Assembly: GCF_001598375.1 (NCBI RefSeq)
Contig: NZ_BCYV01000011.1
Coordinates: forward strand, 1 to 64,000
DNA length: 64,000 nucleotides
Source: Novosphingobium capsulatum NBRC 12533
GTDB lineage: Bacteria; Pseudomonadota; Alphaproteobacteria; Sphingomonadales; Sphingomonadaceae
Direction of reading: 5' to 3'
This document shows positions 43,109 through 52,259 of this stretch, one piece after another. The first letter of the stretch is position 1. The number at the start of each line of letters is the position of its first letter. The notes under the pieces were generated by a model. That model had not been told where the DNA came from. It made no database searches and was given only the letters and a program-made list of their open reading frames with translations. The position numbers were made by a program, and so were the translations under genes.

Positions 43109-43846
43109 TCAACGCGAATAATCCGCTGGCGGCGCACCGTGCCGCTTGCTGCGCGATGCCATCAGGGTGATCGCCTGGTCGAGCGTTTCACCATCGATCG
43201 CGCCATCGACCATGATTGTCTCGCCCGTCAGGTTGTTGCGCACGGCCACGGCCGGCGTGCCCTGCACAGTGGCGCGTTCGGCCGCATCGCCTTCGGCGGC
43301 GACGCGGCCCAAGGTTTCATCGCTGCGCAGGCAGGCATCAAGTTTGGCGCCATCGGCCGCGCCATCCTGCTTGGCCAGGGCAACCACGGCCGGGCGCCCA
43401 CCTTCCAGGCCGCGGCCATTGCCGCCGGTGCGGGCAAAGTAATCGTTGAGAAAGCGATAGAATGCGGCCGCGCCGCCCTGGTCGGCCACGCACAGCGCGG
43501 CCATGCTGCCCAGCACCGCCGGTGCGCCGTGGAAGGGCAGGGGCAGCATGCGGATCGCCAGGTTGGCCTTGCCCTTGGCGCGTTCGATCGCGGCATCGGG
43601 CACGCCGGCAAACTGCTTGCAATAGGGGCATTCCGGATCGGACCAGACCACCACGCTGATCGGCGCCTGCGCCGGCCCGACCAAGCGGTCCTGCGCCAGC
43701 AGCGCGCCCACATCGGGCACGGTGCGCCACGGCGCGGGGATGTCGGGCGTCTGCACGGCAGCCTGCGCCATGGCCGGCGCGGCCAGCAGGGGCGCCGAGG
43801 CCGTGATCGTTGCCGTCAGGGCGATCGCCCAGAACCGTGCGCGCAT
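43109..43846 (-). CDS. Secreted DsbA-like thioredoxin-fold protein
   Basis: 245 residues. The N-terminal 25 residues (AIALTATITASAPLLAAPAM) are a signal peptide. The active-site motif CPYC sits in SDPECPYCKQF (about 73-76), and the cis-Pro loop is VQGTPAVAV (about 205). The helical insertion resembles DsbA/DsbG or TrbB-like proteins. It forms, breaks or protects disulfides in the periplasm; oxidase and reductase roles cannot be separated. It is convergent-free and next to modABC with the modA leader between. Confidence 0.85.
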   Translation of the reverse strand: MRARFWAIALTATITASAPLLAAPAMAQAAVQTPDIPAPWRTVPDVGALLAQDRLVGPAQAPISVVVWSDPECPYCKQFAGVPDAAIERAKGKANLAIRMLPLPFHGAPAVLGSMAALCVADQGGAAAFYRFLNDYFARTGGNGRGLEGGRPAVVALAKQDGAADGAKLDACLRSDETLGRVAAEGDAAERATVQGTPAVAVRNNLTGETIMVDGAIDGETLDQAITLMASRSKRHGAPPADYSR

Positions 43847-43963
43847 TGCTGTTCCTTGTCGTTTGCAAACCTTGGCGGTGCTGTTGCGCAATCCGGGGCA
43901 GGCGGCAAGCCTTGGCGTGCGAAGGTGCACGCTTTGCATTTCGCCGCGGCTGGCTGTAGGGCA

Positions 43964-43989
43964 GCTGAATATATCCCGCCAAATACAGC
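43964..43989. promoter_or_regulatory. Imperfect palindrome before modA (possible ModE-like site)
   Basis: GCTGAATAT (43964-43972) and AAATACAGC (43981-43989) are inverted with two mismatches and an eight-base centre, 21 bases upstream of the modA start. ModE sites carry similar TATA arms, but this match is weak and no modE gene is near. Confidence 0.3.
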
Positions 43990-44009
43990 CTGCGGGCTGC
44001 GGAGTTGCC

Positions 44010-44798
44010 ATGGGCCGCGTTGTGCTTCGTCTCCTTGCCCTGTGTTGCCTGGTTGCGGCCGCCCTCCTGCCGGCTACGGCGCCGGCCGCGGAAAATCCCG
44101 CCGGCCGGGGGCCGCTGGTGCTGGCAGCGGCCAGCCTGCAGGAATCGATGAATGCGGCGGCCGACCGCTGGGCAGCGCTGGGCCATCCGCGCCCGGTGCT
44201 GTCGTTCGCGGCCTCTTCGGCCCTGGCCCGCCAGATCGAGGCGCACGCCCCGGCAGACCTGTTCGTGTCGGCCGATGAAGACTGGATGGACGATGTGGCC
44301 CGTGCCGGCCTTGTCGCGCCGCGCACGCGCGCCCGGCTGGTGACCAATGCCTTGGTCATCGTAGCGCCGGCGGGCAGCACGCTGCGGCTTTATCCGGCGC
44401 CCGGCTTTGCGCTGATGCAGGCGCTGGCCGGTGGCAAACTGGCGATGGGCGATCCTGCTGCCGTGCCGGCTGGCCGCTATGGCAAGGCCGCGCTGGAGCG
44501 GTTGGGCGTGTGGAACCAGGTGCAGGGCCAGGTGGCGCGCGCGGAAAATGTGCGGGCGGCCCTGGCGCTGGTGGCCCACGGCGCCGCGCCGCTCGGCGTG
44601 GTCTATGCCACCGATGCTCGCGCCGAACCGGGGGTGAAAGTGGTCGGCGTGTTTCCCGCCGGCAGCCACGCGCCGATCACCTATCCGGTGGCGCGGCTGA
44701 CAAGCTCCACCCATCCCGACGCCGAAAAGTTCCGCCGCTTCCTGCTCTCGGCCGAAGGCAAGGCGATCTTCCGCCGCTTCGGCTTTGTCGCGCACTGA
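44010..44798 (+). CDS. modA: Molybdate ABC transporter, periplasmic binding protein
   Basis: 262 residues. A signal peptide (about 27 residues) ends at PAAE. LVLAAASLQESMNAAADRW near the start and SFAASSALARQIEAHAPADLFVSAD (about 65-90) are the typical ModA binding segments (S and D in the 'AASL', 'FVSAD' motifs). A second conserved part is GDPAAVPAGRYGKAALE. It captures molybdate or tungstate. The ATG at 44010 has GGAG at five bases. Overlaps modB by 14 bases. Confidence 0.93.
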   Translation: MGRVVLRLLALCCLVAAALLPATAPAAENPAGRGPLVLAAASLQESMNAAADRWAALGHPRPVLSFAASSALARQIEAHAPADLFVSADEDWMDDVARAGLVAPRTRARLVTNALVIVAPAGSTLRLYPAPGFALMQALAGGKLAMGDPAAVPAGRYGKAALERLGVWNQVQGQVARAENVRAALALVAHGAAPLGVVYATDARAEPGVKVVGVFPAGSHAPITYPVARLTSSTHPDAEKFRRFLLSAEGKAIFRRFGFVAH

Positions 44799-45501
44799 GC
44801 CGCGCGTGCTGCTTTCGGCGCAGGAATGGGGTGTGGTTGCGCTTTCCGCCAAGGTGAGCGGGGTGGCCATCCTGGGTGTGCTGCCGCTGGCCTTTGCGCT
44901 GGCCTTTGCGCTGGCACGCGGGCGGTTTCGTGGGCGTGTGCTGCTTGATGCGCTGGTGCATCTGCCGCTGGTGCTGCCACCTGTCGTCATTGGCTGGATG
45001 CTGTTGGTGGCCTTTGCCCCGGCTGGCCCGATCGGGGCCTGGCTGTGGCGCCTGTTTGGCGTGACGCTGCTGTTTCGCTGGACCGGCGCGGCGCTGGCTG
45101 CCGCGATCATGGCGTTGCCGCTGATGGTGCGAGCAATCCGCCTGTCGCTTGAGGCAGTCGATCCCCGCCTGGAACAGGCCGCGCGCACGCTCGGCGCCGG
45201 GCCATGGGCCACGTTCTGGCGCGTGACGCTGCCGCTGTGCGCGCCGGGCATCGTGGCCGGCGCGGTGCTGGGCTTTGCCCGCTCGCTGGGCGAATTCGGC
45301 GCGACCATCACCTTTGTGTCCAACATCCCCGGCGAAACCCAGACGCTGCCGCTGGCCATCTATGCCGCCCTGCAGGTGCCCGGCAGCGACGCCACGGTCT
45401 TGCGCTTGGCCGGGGTGGCGGTGCTGCTGTCGGTGCTGGCACTGGTTGCGTCGGAACTGCTGGCACGTCGGCAGGGTGGAAAGGGCGCGCATGTCCTTTG
45501 A
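44785..45501 (+). CDS. modB: Molybdate ABC transporter permease
   Basis: 238 residues with about five membrane segments. The EAA loop reads EQAARTLGAGPWATFWRVTLPLCAPG (about 128-153), the permease motif that couples to the ATPase. LPLVLPPVVIGWMLLVAF is typical ModB. TTG at 44785 is the probable start within the modA end, as no better start occurs. Its stop overlaps modC. Confidence 0.92.
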   Translation: MSRTEPRVLLSAQEWGVVALSAKVSGVAILGVLPLAFALAFALARGRFRGRVLLDALVHLPLVLPPVVIGWMLLVAFAPAGPIGAWLWRLFGVTLLFRWTGAALAAAIMALPLMVRAIRLSLEAVDPRLEQAARTLGAGPWATFWRVTLPLCAPGIVAGAVLGFARSLGEFGATITFVSNIPGETQTLPLAIYAALQVPGSDATVLRLAGVAVLLSVLALVASELLARRQGGKGAHVL

Positions 45502-46129
45502 CCCGGCCCCATCCTTTGACATCGATGTGGTGCTGGCGCGGGGGCAGCTCGAATTTCCCGTGCGGGTGGCAGGTGGCGGCGGCATCACCGCGCTGGTCGG
45601 GCCATCGGGGCAGGGCAAGACCAGCACGCTCGATGCCGTGGCGGGCCTGCTGCGCCCGCTTTCGGGCCATATCGCGGTGGGCGGCACAGTGCTGTTCGAC
45701 GCGGCGCGGGGGATAGACCTGCCGCCCGAACGGCGCGCGGCCGGCTATGTGTTTCAGGACCTGCGCCTGTTTCCGCACTTGAGCGTGGCGGACAACCTGC
45801 TGTTCGGCTGGCGCCAGGCCGCGCCCGAACGACGCACCCTGGCGCTGGACGAAGTGGCCGGTTTTCTCGACATCGCGCCTTTGCTCGCGCGCCGGCCGCA
45901 CACGCTGTCGGGCGGCGAGGCGCAGCGCGTGGCGATCGGCCGTGCGCTGCTGTCGGGCCCGCGCTTTCTGTTGATGGACGAGCCGCTGACCGCGCTCGAT
46001 CCGGCGCGGCGCGAGGGCGTGATAGCGCTGATCGCCCGCATCCGCGATGCCTTTGCCCTGCCGGTCCTGCTGGTGTCGCACCAGCAGGACGAGGTGGCCC
46101 GGCTCGCCGATGCGGTGGTGGAAATCTAG
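45491..46129 (+). CDS. modC: Molybdate ABC transporter ATPase, short form
   Basis: 212 residues, one ABC nucleotide-binding domain: Walker A GPSGQGKTST (about 36-45), Q-loop FQDLRLF, signature LSGGEAQRVAIGRAL (about 138), Walker B LLMDEP and switch His in SHQQDE. Typical ModC has about 350 residues because of a C-terminal Mop/TOBE molybdate-sensing domain; here it is absent and the gene ends directly after the ATPase. Feedback by bound molybdate may thus be missing. The stop overlaps a palindrome shared with the kup end. Confidence 0.92.
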   Translation: MSFDPAPSFDIDVVLARGQLEFPVRVAGGGGITALVGPSGQGKTSTLDAVAGLLRPLSGHIAVGGTVLFDAARGIDLPPERRAAGYVFQDLRLFPHLSVADNLLFGWRQAAPERRTLALDEVAGFLDIAPLLARRPHTLSGGEAQRVAIGRALLSGPRFLLMDEPLTALDPARREGVIALIARIRDAFALPVLLVSHQQDEVARLADAVVEI

Positions 46130-46199
46130 AGCATTTTCAAGGCAGGTGGAATCACCTGCTGACTCGGAAAATGCGGCAAATCAAAAGGCTAGATTTCCA
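46126..46199. repeat. Palindromic element between modC and kup stops
   Basis: Nested inverted repeats: GCATTTTC/GAAAATGC (46131-46138, 46167-46174), inner GGCAGGTG/CACCTGC, and an outer GAAATCTAG/CTAGATTTC pair that lies inside the ends of both convergent genes. The core GAGCATTTTC...GAAAATGC is a common alphaproteobacterial intergenic palindrome. It may terminate both genes. Confidence 0.75.
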
Positions 46200-48153
46200 G
46201 CTGGCTACCCAGTTCGATCACGCGGTTGGTGGGCAGGCGGAAGAACTGCATCGGGCTTTCCGAATTGCGCACCATCCAGGCAAACAGCTTTTCCCGCCAG
46301 ATCGCCATGCCCGGCCGCTTGGACGCGATCAGCGTCTGCCGCGCCAGGAAATAGCTGGTTTCCATCGGCTTGAATGGACCGGCCGCGCGCGTTTCGGCGG
46401 CGAGTTCGGCGGGAATGTCGGCCTCGTCCATAAAGCCGGTGCGGATGATCATGCGGTAGAAGCCATGGCCCATGTCTTCCACCTCGCGCCGCTTGTGATC
46501 GGGCACGTGTGGCACCCCGGCGGTCATCACGGTCAGAACCACGACGCGTTCGTGCAGGATGTGGTTGTGCTTGAGATTGTGCAGCAGCGCCGGCGGAATC
46601 CCTTCAACGGTAGAGGCCATGAACACCGCCGTGCCCTTGACCCGGCGCACGCGTTCGCACACCGAACCCAGGAACAGTTCGAACGGCATGGCATCTTCGG
46701 CGAGGCGTTCGCGCACGATGCGCCGGCCGGTGGCCCAGGTGGTGAGCGCGGTGAACGTGATTGCCGCGACCATCAGCGGGAACCAGCCACCATCGGGGAT
46801 CTTGGTGGCGTTCGATGCGAAATAGGCGCCATCGATCACCAGGAACGTGCCGGTAACGATGCCGGCCACCAGCGGATGCCATTTCCACACGGCAAAGGTC
46901 AGCACGCCCAGCATGCAGGCGGTAATGAACATCGTCCCGGTCACCGCGATGCCATAGGCCGAAGCCAGGTTGCTCGACGTGCGGAACGCCAGCACCAGCA
47001 GGATGACCATGACCAGCAAGACCCAGTTGACGAACGGCACATAGACCTGGCCGGCCGCGCTGGCGCTCGTATGCAGAATGCGGATGCGCGGCAGGAAGCC
47101 CAGTTGCACCGCCTGCTGCGAGACCGAAAACGCGCCCGAGATCACCGCCTGGCTGGCGATCACCGTGGCCAGCGTCGCCAGGATGACCAGCGGCAGGCGC
47201 GCCCAATCCGGCGCCATCAGGAAGAACGGATTTTCCACCAGGGCCGGGTTGCGCAGCAACAGCGCCGATTGCCCGGCATAGTTGATGAGAAGGCACGGAA
47301 ACGCCACCCACAGCCACGCCACCATGATCGCGCGGCGGCCGAAATGGCCCATATCGGCATAGAGCGCCTCTGCCCCGGTCACAGCCAGCACGACAGAACC
47401 CAGCGCCAGGAAAGCCAGCAGCGGATCGAGCGTGAAGAACTTGACGGCGTACCAGGGATTGGCTGCCAGCAGGATTTCCGGCGCGCGGGCAATGCCGTTC
47501 AGGCCGAGCAGCGCGATGACCAGGAAATAGACCAGCATCACCGGGCCAAACAGCTTGCCCACCGCCGCCGTCCCGCGCGACTGGATGGCAAACAGGCCGA
47601 TGAGGATCGCAATCGAGATCGGCAGCACCACCTCGGCAAAGGCCGGGTGCACCACGGTCAGCCCTTCGACTGCCGACAGCACCGACACCGCCGGCGTGAT
47701 GATCGCGTCGCCATAGAACAGCGCCGTCGCCACGATGCCCAGCACCACGGTGAAGGCGGTCCATCGCCCCGGCTTGAGCTGGCGCCCGATCAGCGCGAGC
47801 AGCGCCAGGCTGCCGCCTTCGCCCTTGTTGTCGGCGCGCAGGATCACGAAGACGTACTTGACCGTGACGATCAGCGTCATCGTCCAGAACATCAGCGAGA
47901 GCACGCCGAAGATATGATCGGCATCCACCGCCAAACGGTGGTGGCCGATGAAGCTTTCCTTCAGCGAATAGAGCGGCGAGGTGCCGATATCGCCAAACAC
48001 CACGCCGATCGCGCCCACGGCGAGTGGCACAAGGCCCTGCGCCTCGTGGCCCTCATGATGATCGACTCCGGCGGTGTCAGGGGCGGGGGAAGCGTCAGCA
48101 GCGGCAGCGGCAGGCGTGGATTCGGGCGCGCCCGGATAGGACATGGCGGTCAT
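46189..48153 (-). CDS. kup: Low-affinity potassium uptake protein Kup
   Basis: 654 residues. About 12 membrane segments follow an Ala/His-rich cytoplasmic N-terminus. Family signatures: VFGDIGTSPLYSLKES (about 53-68), NKGEGGSLALLALI (about 110-123) and a downstream AIITPAVSVLSAVEGL. It imports K+ with protons. The C-terminal half is a soluble domain. The ATG at 48153 or 48144 could be the start. Divergent from the KdpD-like kinase gene (149-base gap). Confidence 0.94.
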   Translation of the reverse strand: MTAMSYPGAPESTPAAAAADASPAPDTAGVDHHEGHEAQGLVPLAVGAIGVVFGDIGTSPLYSLKESFIGHHRLAVDADHIFGVLSLMFWTMTLIVTVKYVFVILRADNKGEGGSLALLALIGRQLKPGRWTAFTVVLGIVATALFYGDAIITPAVSVLSAVEGLTVVHPAFAEVVLPISIAILIGLFAIQSRGTAAVGKLFGPVMLVYFLVIALLGLNGIARAPEILLAANPWYAVKFFTLDPLLAFLALGSVVLAVTGAEALYADMGHFGRRAIMVAWLWVAFPCLLINYAGQSALLLRNPALVENPFFLMAPDWARLPLVILATLATVIASQAVISGAFSVSQQAVQLGFLPRIRILHTSASAAGQVYVPFVNWVLLVMVILLVLAFRTSSNLASAYGIAVTGTMFITACMLGVLTFAVWKWHPLVAGIVTGTFLVIDGAYFASNATKIPDGGWFPLMVAAITFTALTTWATGRRIVRERLAEDAMPFELFLGSVCERVRRVKGTAVFMASTVEGIPPALLHNLKHNHILHERVVVLTVMTAGVPHVPDHKRREVEDMGHGFYRMIIRTGFMDEADIPAELAAETRAAGPFKPMETSYFLARQTLIASKRPGMAIWREKLFAWMVRNSESPMQFFRLPTNRVIELGSQLEI

Positions 48154-48302
48154 GCCGGCGCCGCTACGCCCGGCAATATCCCGATGCGACGAAATTTATG
48201 CATTCTTTACGCGACCGCCCGCCCATCTCGTCGCGCCGGCATGACACGGTGCGACAGCCTTGGCTCTCGACAGAGGGGGCCCTGCTGCGGCATCCCGGTG
48301 GC

Positions 48303-49847
48303 ATGACACTGGCCCTTGCCCATCGTATCGCACCTGCGCCCGGCGCTGAGGGGGATGGTGGGCTGGTTGCCGGCCTGCTGGCTACCGCGGCGCTGATCGG
48401 GCTGGCCAGCCTGGTTGGCATGACGCTGCTGGCGCGGGGGGATGTGGCTGATATCGGCCTGCTCTATCTGGTGCCGGTCATGTTTGCCGCGATCCGCCTC
48501 GGTCTGCGGCCGGGGCTCGCGGCGGGGCTGCTTTCGTCGCTGTGTTATAACTATTTCTTTATTCCGCCGCGTTTCACGCTGGCGGTGGCCGATCCCTCGC
48601 ACCTCATCACGCTGGTCATCCTGCTGGGTGTAGCGTTGGTGGGCAGCCACATGGCCGCGCGCCTGCGCCACCAAGCCTCGCTAGCGCAGGCGCAGGCCGG
48701 GCGCGACGCGTTGCTGGCCGGGTTTGCCGGGCGCTTGATGGGGGTGACGCGGCGCGATGCGCTATGGGCCTTGCTGGCCGAGGAAGTGGCCCGCCAGTTT
48801 GGCCTGCGCGTGCTGGTGGCGGCAGCCGATACCCAGGGCATCGCCACGCTGGTGGCGGCGCACCCCGCGCACGATCGCCTCGACCTGCTGGAGGCGGCCG
48901 CCGCGCAATGGTGCCTTGATAGCGGGCGCTCGGCCGGGCCGGGCGGACAAGTGCCCACCGCGTCGGAGTGGTTGTTCCTGCCGGTGCCGGGCGGCCAGGG
49001 CCCGCTGGCCGTCGTCGGGGTGGGCAATCCCGATGGCGAGTTGCCGCTGCACGGCGGGCAGACTCCGCTGCTGGAAAGCCTCTTGGCCCAGGCCGGCCTC
49101 GCCCTGGCGCGCATTGCCCTGGAAGAGGAAAAGCTGGCGCTGGGCCGGGTGCAAGAGCGCGAGCGGCTGCGCAGTGCCCTGCTGTCGTCGATCGGCCACG
49201 ATCTGCGCACCCCGCTCACCACCGTGCTGGGCACGCTGCGCGCGCTGCGTCCGCTGACCCCAGAGCAGGCGGCCGCCTTGGCCAGCGCGCGCGGCGAGGC
49301 AGAGCGGCTCGACCGGTTCGTCGCCAACCTGATCGAGATGGTGCGCCTGGAAATCGGCGCCTTGCAGCGCGATCCTGAACCGGTTGACCTGGCCGAGGCG
49401 TGTGACGCGGCACTCGATCATCTCGCGCCAGGCGGCCTGGTCGGCCCGCTGGAACTGGTCGTGCCCGAAGACCTGCCGCTGGTCTTGGCCGATCCACGCC
49501 TGCTGCACCATTGCCTGATCAATCTGATCGACAATGCCGTGCGCCATGGCGGCAAGGGCGGCATTCGGATAGAGGCGCTGGCCGATCCGCAGGGCGGGGT
49601 GGAACTGGCGGTCTGCGATCGTGGGCCTGGCCTGCCGCCGGGCGAAGAGGAGCGCATTTTCGGCATGTTCACGCGGCTTGAAGGATCAGACCGGCAAGGC
49701 GGCACGGGGCTGGGCCTTGCCATCGTCAAGGGCTTTGCCGAGGCGATGGGCCTTGCCGTGACGGCCGCCAATCGCCCGGGCGGCGGTGCGCGCTTCGCCC
49801 TGCATGTGCCGCCCGCGCTGGTGCGGCCTGTGGCGGTTCCGGCGTGA
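48303..49847 (+). CDS. KdpD-like sensor kinase lacking the N-terminal sensor domain
   Basis: 514 residues. It begins with the four-helix DUF4118 membrane region (about residues 25-110, LCYNYFFIPPRFTLAV is a KdpD hallmark), a GAF domain (about 130-260), HisKA with H298 in SSIGHDLRTPLT, and HATPase with N box LINLIDNAVRHG and GTGLGLAIVKG. The usual KdpD N-terminal about 380 residues (UspA/KdpD turgor-sensing part) is missing. It precedes kdpE with four-base overlap and faces kup, not kdpFABC. The ATG at 48303 is selected. Confidence 0.88.
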   Translation: MTLALAHRIAPAPGAEGDGGLVAGLLATAALIGLASLVGMTLLARGDVADIGLLYLVPVMFAAIRLGLRPGLAAGLLSSLCYNYFFIPPRFTLAVADPSHLITLVILLGVALVGSHMAARLRHQASLAQAQAGRDALLAGFAGRLMGVTRRDALWALLAEEVARQFGLRVLVAAADTQGIATLVAAHPAHDRLDLLEAAAAQWCLDSGRSAGPGGQVPTASEWLFLPVPGGQGPLAVVGVGNPDGELPLHGGQTPLLESLLAQAGLALARIALEEEKLALGRVQERERLRSALLSSIGHDLRTPLTTVLGTLRALRPLTPEQAAALASARGEAERLDRFVANLIEMVRLEIGALQRDPEPVDLAEACDAALDHLAPGGLVGPLELVVPEDLPLVLADPRLLHHCLINLIDNAVRHGGKGGIRIEALADPQGGVELAVCDRGPGLPPGEEERIFGMFTRLEGSDRQGGTGLGLAIVKGFAEAMGLAVTAANRPGGGARFALHVPPALVRPVAVPA

Positions 49848-50563
49848 GCGGCACGACAGAACCGGCTGGCCCCGGCGTGCTCATCGTCGATGATGATCCG
49901 GCGATCCGCGCGCTGTTGCGCCAGACGCTGGCCCAAGCCGGTTATGGCGTAAGCGAGGCCGCCACGGCGACCCAGGCCCTGGCCCAGCGCGCCGCGAAGG
50001 CGCCCGATCTGGCGCTGCTCGATCTCGGGCTGCCCGATCGCGATGGCCTGGAAATCCTGCCGCAACTGGTGGCGGCGGGCCTTGCCGTGGTGGTGCTGTC
50101 CGCGCGCGATGCCACCGCGGAAAAGGTTGCCGCGCTCGATCTGGGCGCCAGCGATTATGTGACCAAGCCATTCGATCCCGAAGAAATCCTGGCGCGCGTG
50201 CGCACCGCGCTGCGCCATCGCGCGCGGCTGGCTGGCGTACCGGGCGGGCAGGCGGTCTTGCGCTTTGCCGATGTGGAGATCGACCTCGCCGCGCGGCAGG
50301 TGCGCAAGGCCGGGGCAGAGGTGCACCTTGCCCCCAAGGAATATGCGTTCCTGGCCGAACTGGCGGGCAATGCCGGCCGCGTGGTGACCCATGCGCAATT
50401 GCTGCGCACGATCTGGGGGCCGGGGCACGAGACTGACGTGGAATATCTGCGCGTGGCGGCGCGCGGCATCCGGCGCAAATTGGAAAGCGATCGCCCGCCC
50501 GGCCACTCGGCGCTGCGCAACGAACCAGGCATCGGATATCGCCTCGATCTGGCGCGCGGCTAA
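49844..50563 (+). CDS. kdpE: KdpE-like response regulator
   Basis: 239 residues. The receiver has DDDP acidic pocket, phospho-acceptor Asp in LLDLGLPDRDG (about 58), and Lys in YVTKPFDPEE (about 105). An OmpR/PhoB winged helix follows (about 145-235) ending in GIGYRLDL. The sequence is closest to KdpE. It is four-base overlapped with the kinase gene, so they form one pair; targets may be kup or a kdp operon elsewhere. Confidence 0.9.
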   Translation: MSGTTEPAGPGVLIVDDDPAIRALLRQTLAQAGYGVSEAATATQALAQRAAKAPDLALLDLGLPDRDGLEILPQLVAAGLAVVVLSARDATAEKVAALDLGASDYVTKPFDPEEILARVRTALRHRARLAGVPGGQAVLRFADVEIDLAARQVRKAGAEVHLAPKEYAFLAELAGNAGRVVTHAQLLRTIWGPGHETDVEYLRVAARGIRRKLESDRPPGHSALRNEPGIGYRLDLARG

Positions 50564-50567
50564 CCCG

Positions 50568-50592
50568 AACCTGCGCCACCCCCACGCAGGTT
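50568..50592 (+). terminator. Hairpin after kdpE
   Basis: Eight-bp stem AACCTGCG/CGCAGGTT with a nine-base loop, five bases past the stop. Not followed by a good T run; moderate terminator. Confidence 0.45.
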
Positions 50593-50681
50593 TACGTGGC
50601 CCCGGCTTAAACGCCATTTGAGCACGCCGATGATAGCGCCTGTCCCGGTCAATTCCGCCACCAGGACCGGGGAAAGATTGC

Positions 50682-52205
50682 ATGTTCAAAAGGCGCGTTG
50701 TCGTTCCACTCGAAACCCGTTTCGCGCAGGCGGTGTTCGAGCAGGCGGCCGATGGCTTCCTGCTGATGCAGAATGGCCGGTTTACCCTGTGCAACGCTGC
50801 GGCGGAGCGCGTCTATCAGCGCCCCCGGCATGACATCATCGGCGCCTCGCCCGACATGCTGGCCGCGCCCTGCCAGATGGATGGCCGCCCCACGGGCGAG
50901 CACGTGGTGGAACGGATTGCCGAGGCGCAGCGCAACGGCTTTGCCCGCTTCGAATGGCTCAACCTCGACGGCAAGGGCCTGCCGTTGCGCATGCTGGTGA
51001 CATTGACGCCCATGGTGATCGACGGGGGCGATGCCCTGATGATCCAGGTGCAAAGCCAGGCCGAAACTTCTGCCGTGGTCGATGCCCTGCGTGAGGGGCT
51101 GGAGCGGCTGGCCGGTGGCGATCTCGATTGCCGGCTGACTCGCGCGTTCCGCCACGATTACGAATGCCTGCGAACCGCGTTCAATTCGGCGGTCGATGCC
51201 ATGGCCGGGGCCATGCGCTCGGTCGGCGGGATTGCCGAACAGGTGGCCAATGGCTCGGCCGAAATCCTCGCCGGGTCCGAAGATCTTTCCACCCGTACCG
51301 AACAGCAGGCCGCCGCCGTGGAAGAGGCCGCCGCCGCGCTGCGCCAGATCAACGAAAGCGTGCAGAAATCGGTGCACGAGGCGGGCAACGCCAGCACCAT
51401 GGTGCAAACGACGCTGGATGAGGCCCGCCAATCGGGCGACGTGGTAGGCCGCGCGATCGAGGCGATGGCGACGATCGAGAAATCGTCCCAGGAAATTGCC
51501 GAGATCGTGGGCGTGATCGACGCGATTGCGTTTCAGACCAACCTGCTGGCGCTCAACGCCGGGGTCGAGGCGGCGCGCGCTGGCGACGCGGGCAAGGGCT
51601 TTGCCGTGGTGGCGAGCGAGGTGCGCGCCCTGGCGCAGCGGGCGGGCGATGCCGCGCGCGATATCCGCGCCCGCATCGGCAGCTCCACCGAACAGGTTTC
51701 CAATGGCGTCGCGCTCGTCACCGCCACGGGTGACGCGCTGGAGCGGATTGCGGCCAGCGTCGGCGAAATCAACGATGTGATGCAGCGGATCAACGGCACG
51801 TCGAGCAACCAGGCGACAACCCTGGGTCAGATCAATGCCACCGTGCGCGATGTCGATTCGATCACCCAGCAGAACGCCGCCATGGCCGAGGAGGCCACGG
51901 CCACGGCCCGCAATCTCGCCGACCAGGCCAACGTGATGGCACGCGAACTGGCCAAGTTCCGCTTTGCCGGCAACCAGGCCACGGCCCGCGCCACGACCGC
52001 GCCGCGTCCGATCGCTCCATTGCGACCGGCGTCGGTGCAATCGGCGGCAGCGGAAGCAAAACCCCGGCTGGCGCCGGCTGTGGCGGCCGTTGCATCAGTG
52101 CCGCCTGCGCCAGTCCCCGCGCCCGCGCCCCGGCCGCGGCCATCGGCTGCTCCGCGCAGTTCCGGCAATGCGGCTGTGGCCGAGGATGACTGGTCCGAAT
52201 TTTGA
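50682..52205 (+). CDS. Soluble methyl-accepting chemotaxis protein with PAS domain
   Basis: 507 residues, no membrane segment. An N-terminal PAS domain (about 12-130) is followed by a HAMP-like or linker stretch and the MCP signalling hairpin (about 200-430) whose tip reads IAEIVGVIDAIAFQTNLLAL, the canonical tip. The Pro/Ala-rich tail ends in DWSEF, which fits the xWxxF pentapeptide that tethers CheR/CheB. It would sense a cytoplasmic or redox-type cue. The start ATG at 50682 has GGGGAAAG upstream. Confidence 0.9.
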   Translation: MFKRRVVVPLETRFAQAVFEQAADGFLLMQNGRFTLCNAAAERVYQRPRHDIIGASPDMLAAPCQMDGRPTGEHVVERIAEAQRNGFARFEWLNLDGKGLPLRMLVTLTPMVIDGGDALMIQVQSQAETSAVVDALREGLERLAGGDLDCRLTRAFRHDYECLRTAFNSAVDAMAGAMRSVGGIAEQVANGSAEILAGSEDLSTRTEQQAAAVEEAAAALRQINESVQKSVHEAGNASTMVQTTLDEARQSGDVVGRAIEAMATIEKSSQEIAEIVGVIDAIAFQTNLLALNAGVEAARAGDAGKGFAVVASEVRALAQRAGDAARDIRARIGSSTEQVSNGVALVTATGDALERIAASVGEINDVMQRINGTSSNQATTLGQINATVRDVDSITQQNAAMAEEATATARNLADQANVMARELAKFRFAGNQATARATTAPRPIAPLRPASVQSAAAEAKPRLAPAVAAVASVPPAPVPAPAPRPRPSAAPRSSGNAAVAEDDWSEF

Positions 52206-52259
52206 GCCTGCCGCGTGGCGGATCGGTTCGGATGACCGCCCTAAAGCCAGCGGCATCCG

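Noticed and set aside
46171..48306. 711-codon plus-strand frame opposite kup
   Set aside because: Antisense shadow rich in His, Arg and Gln.
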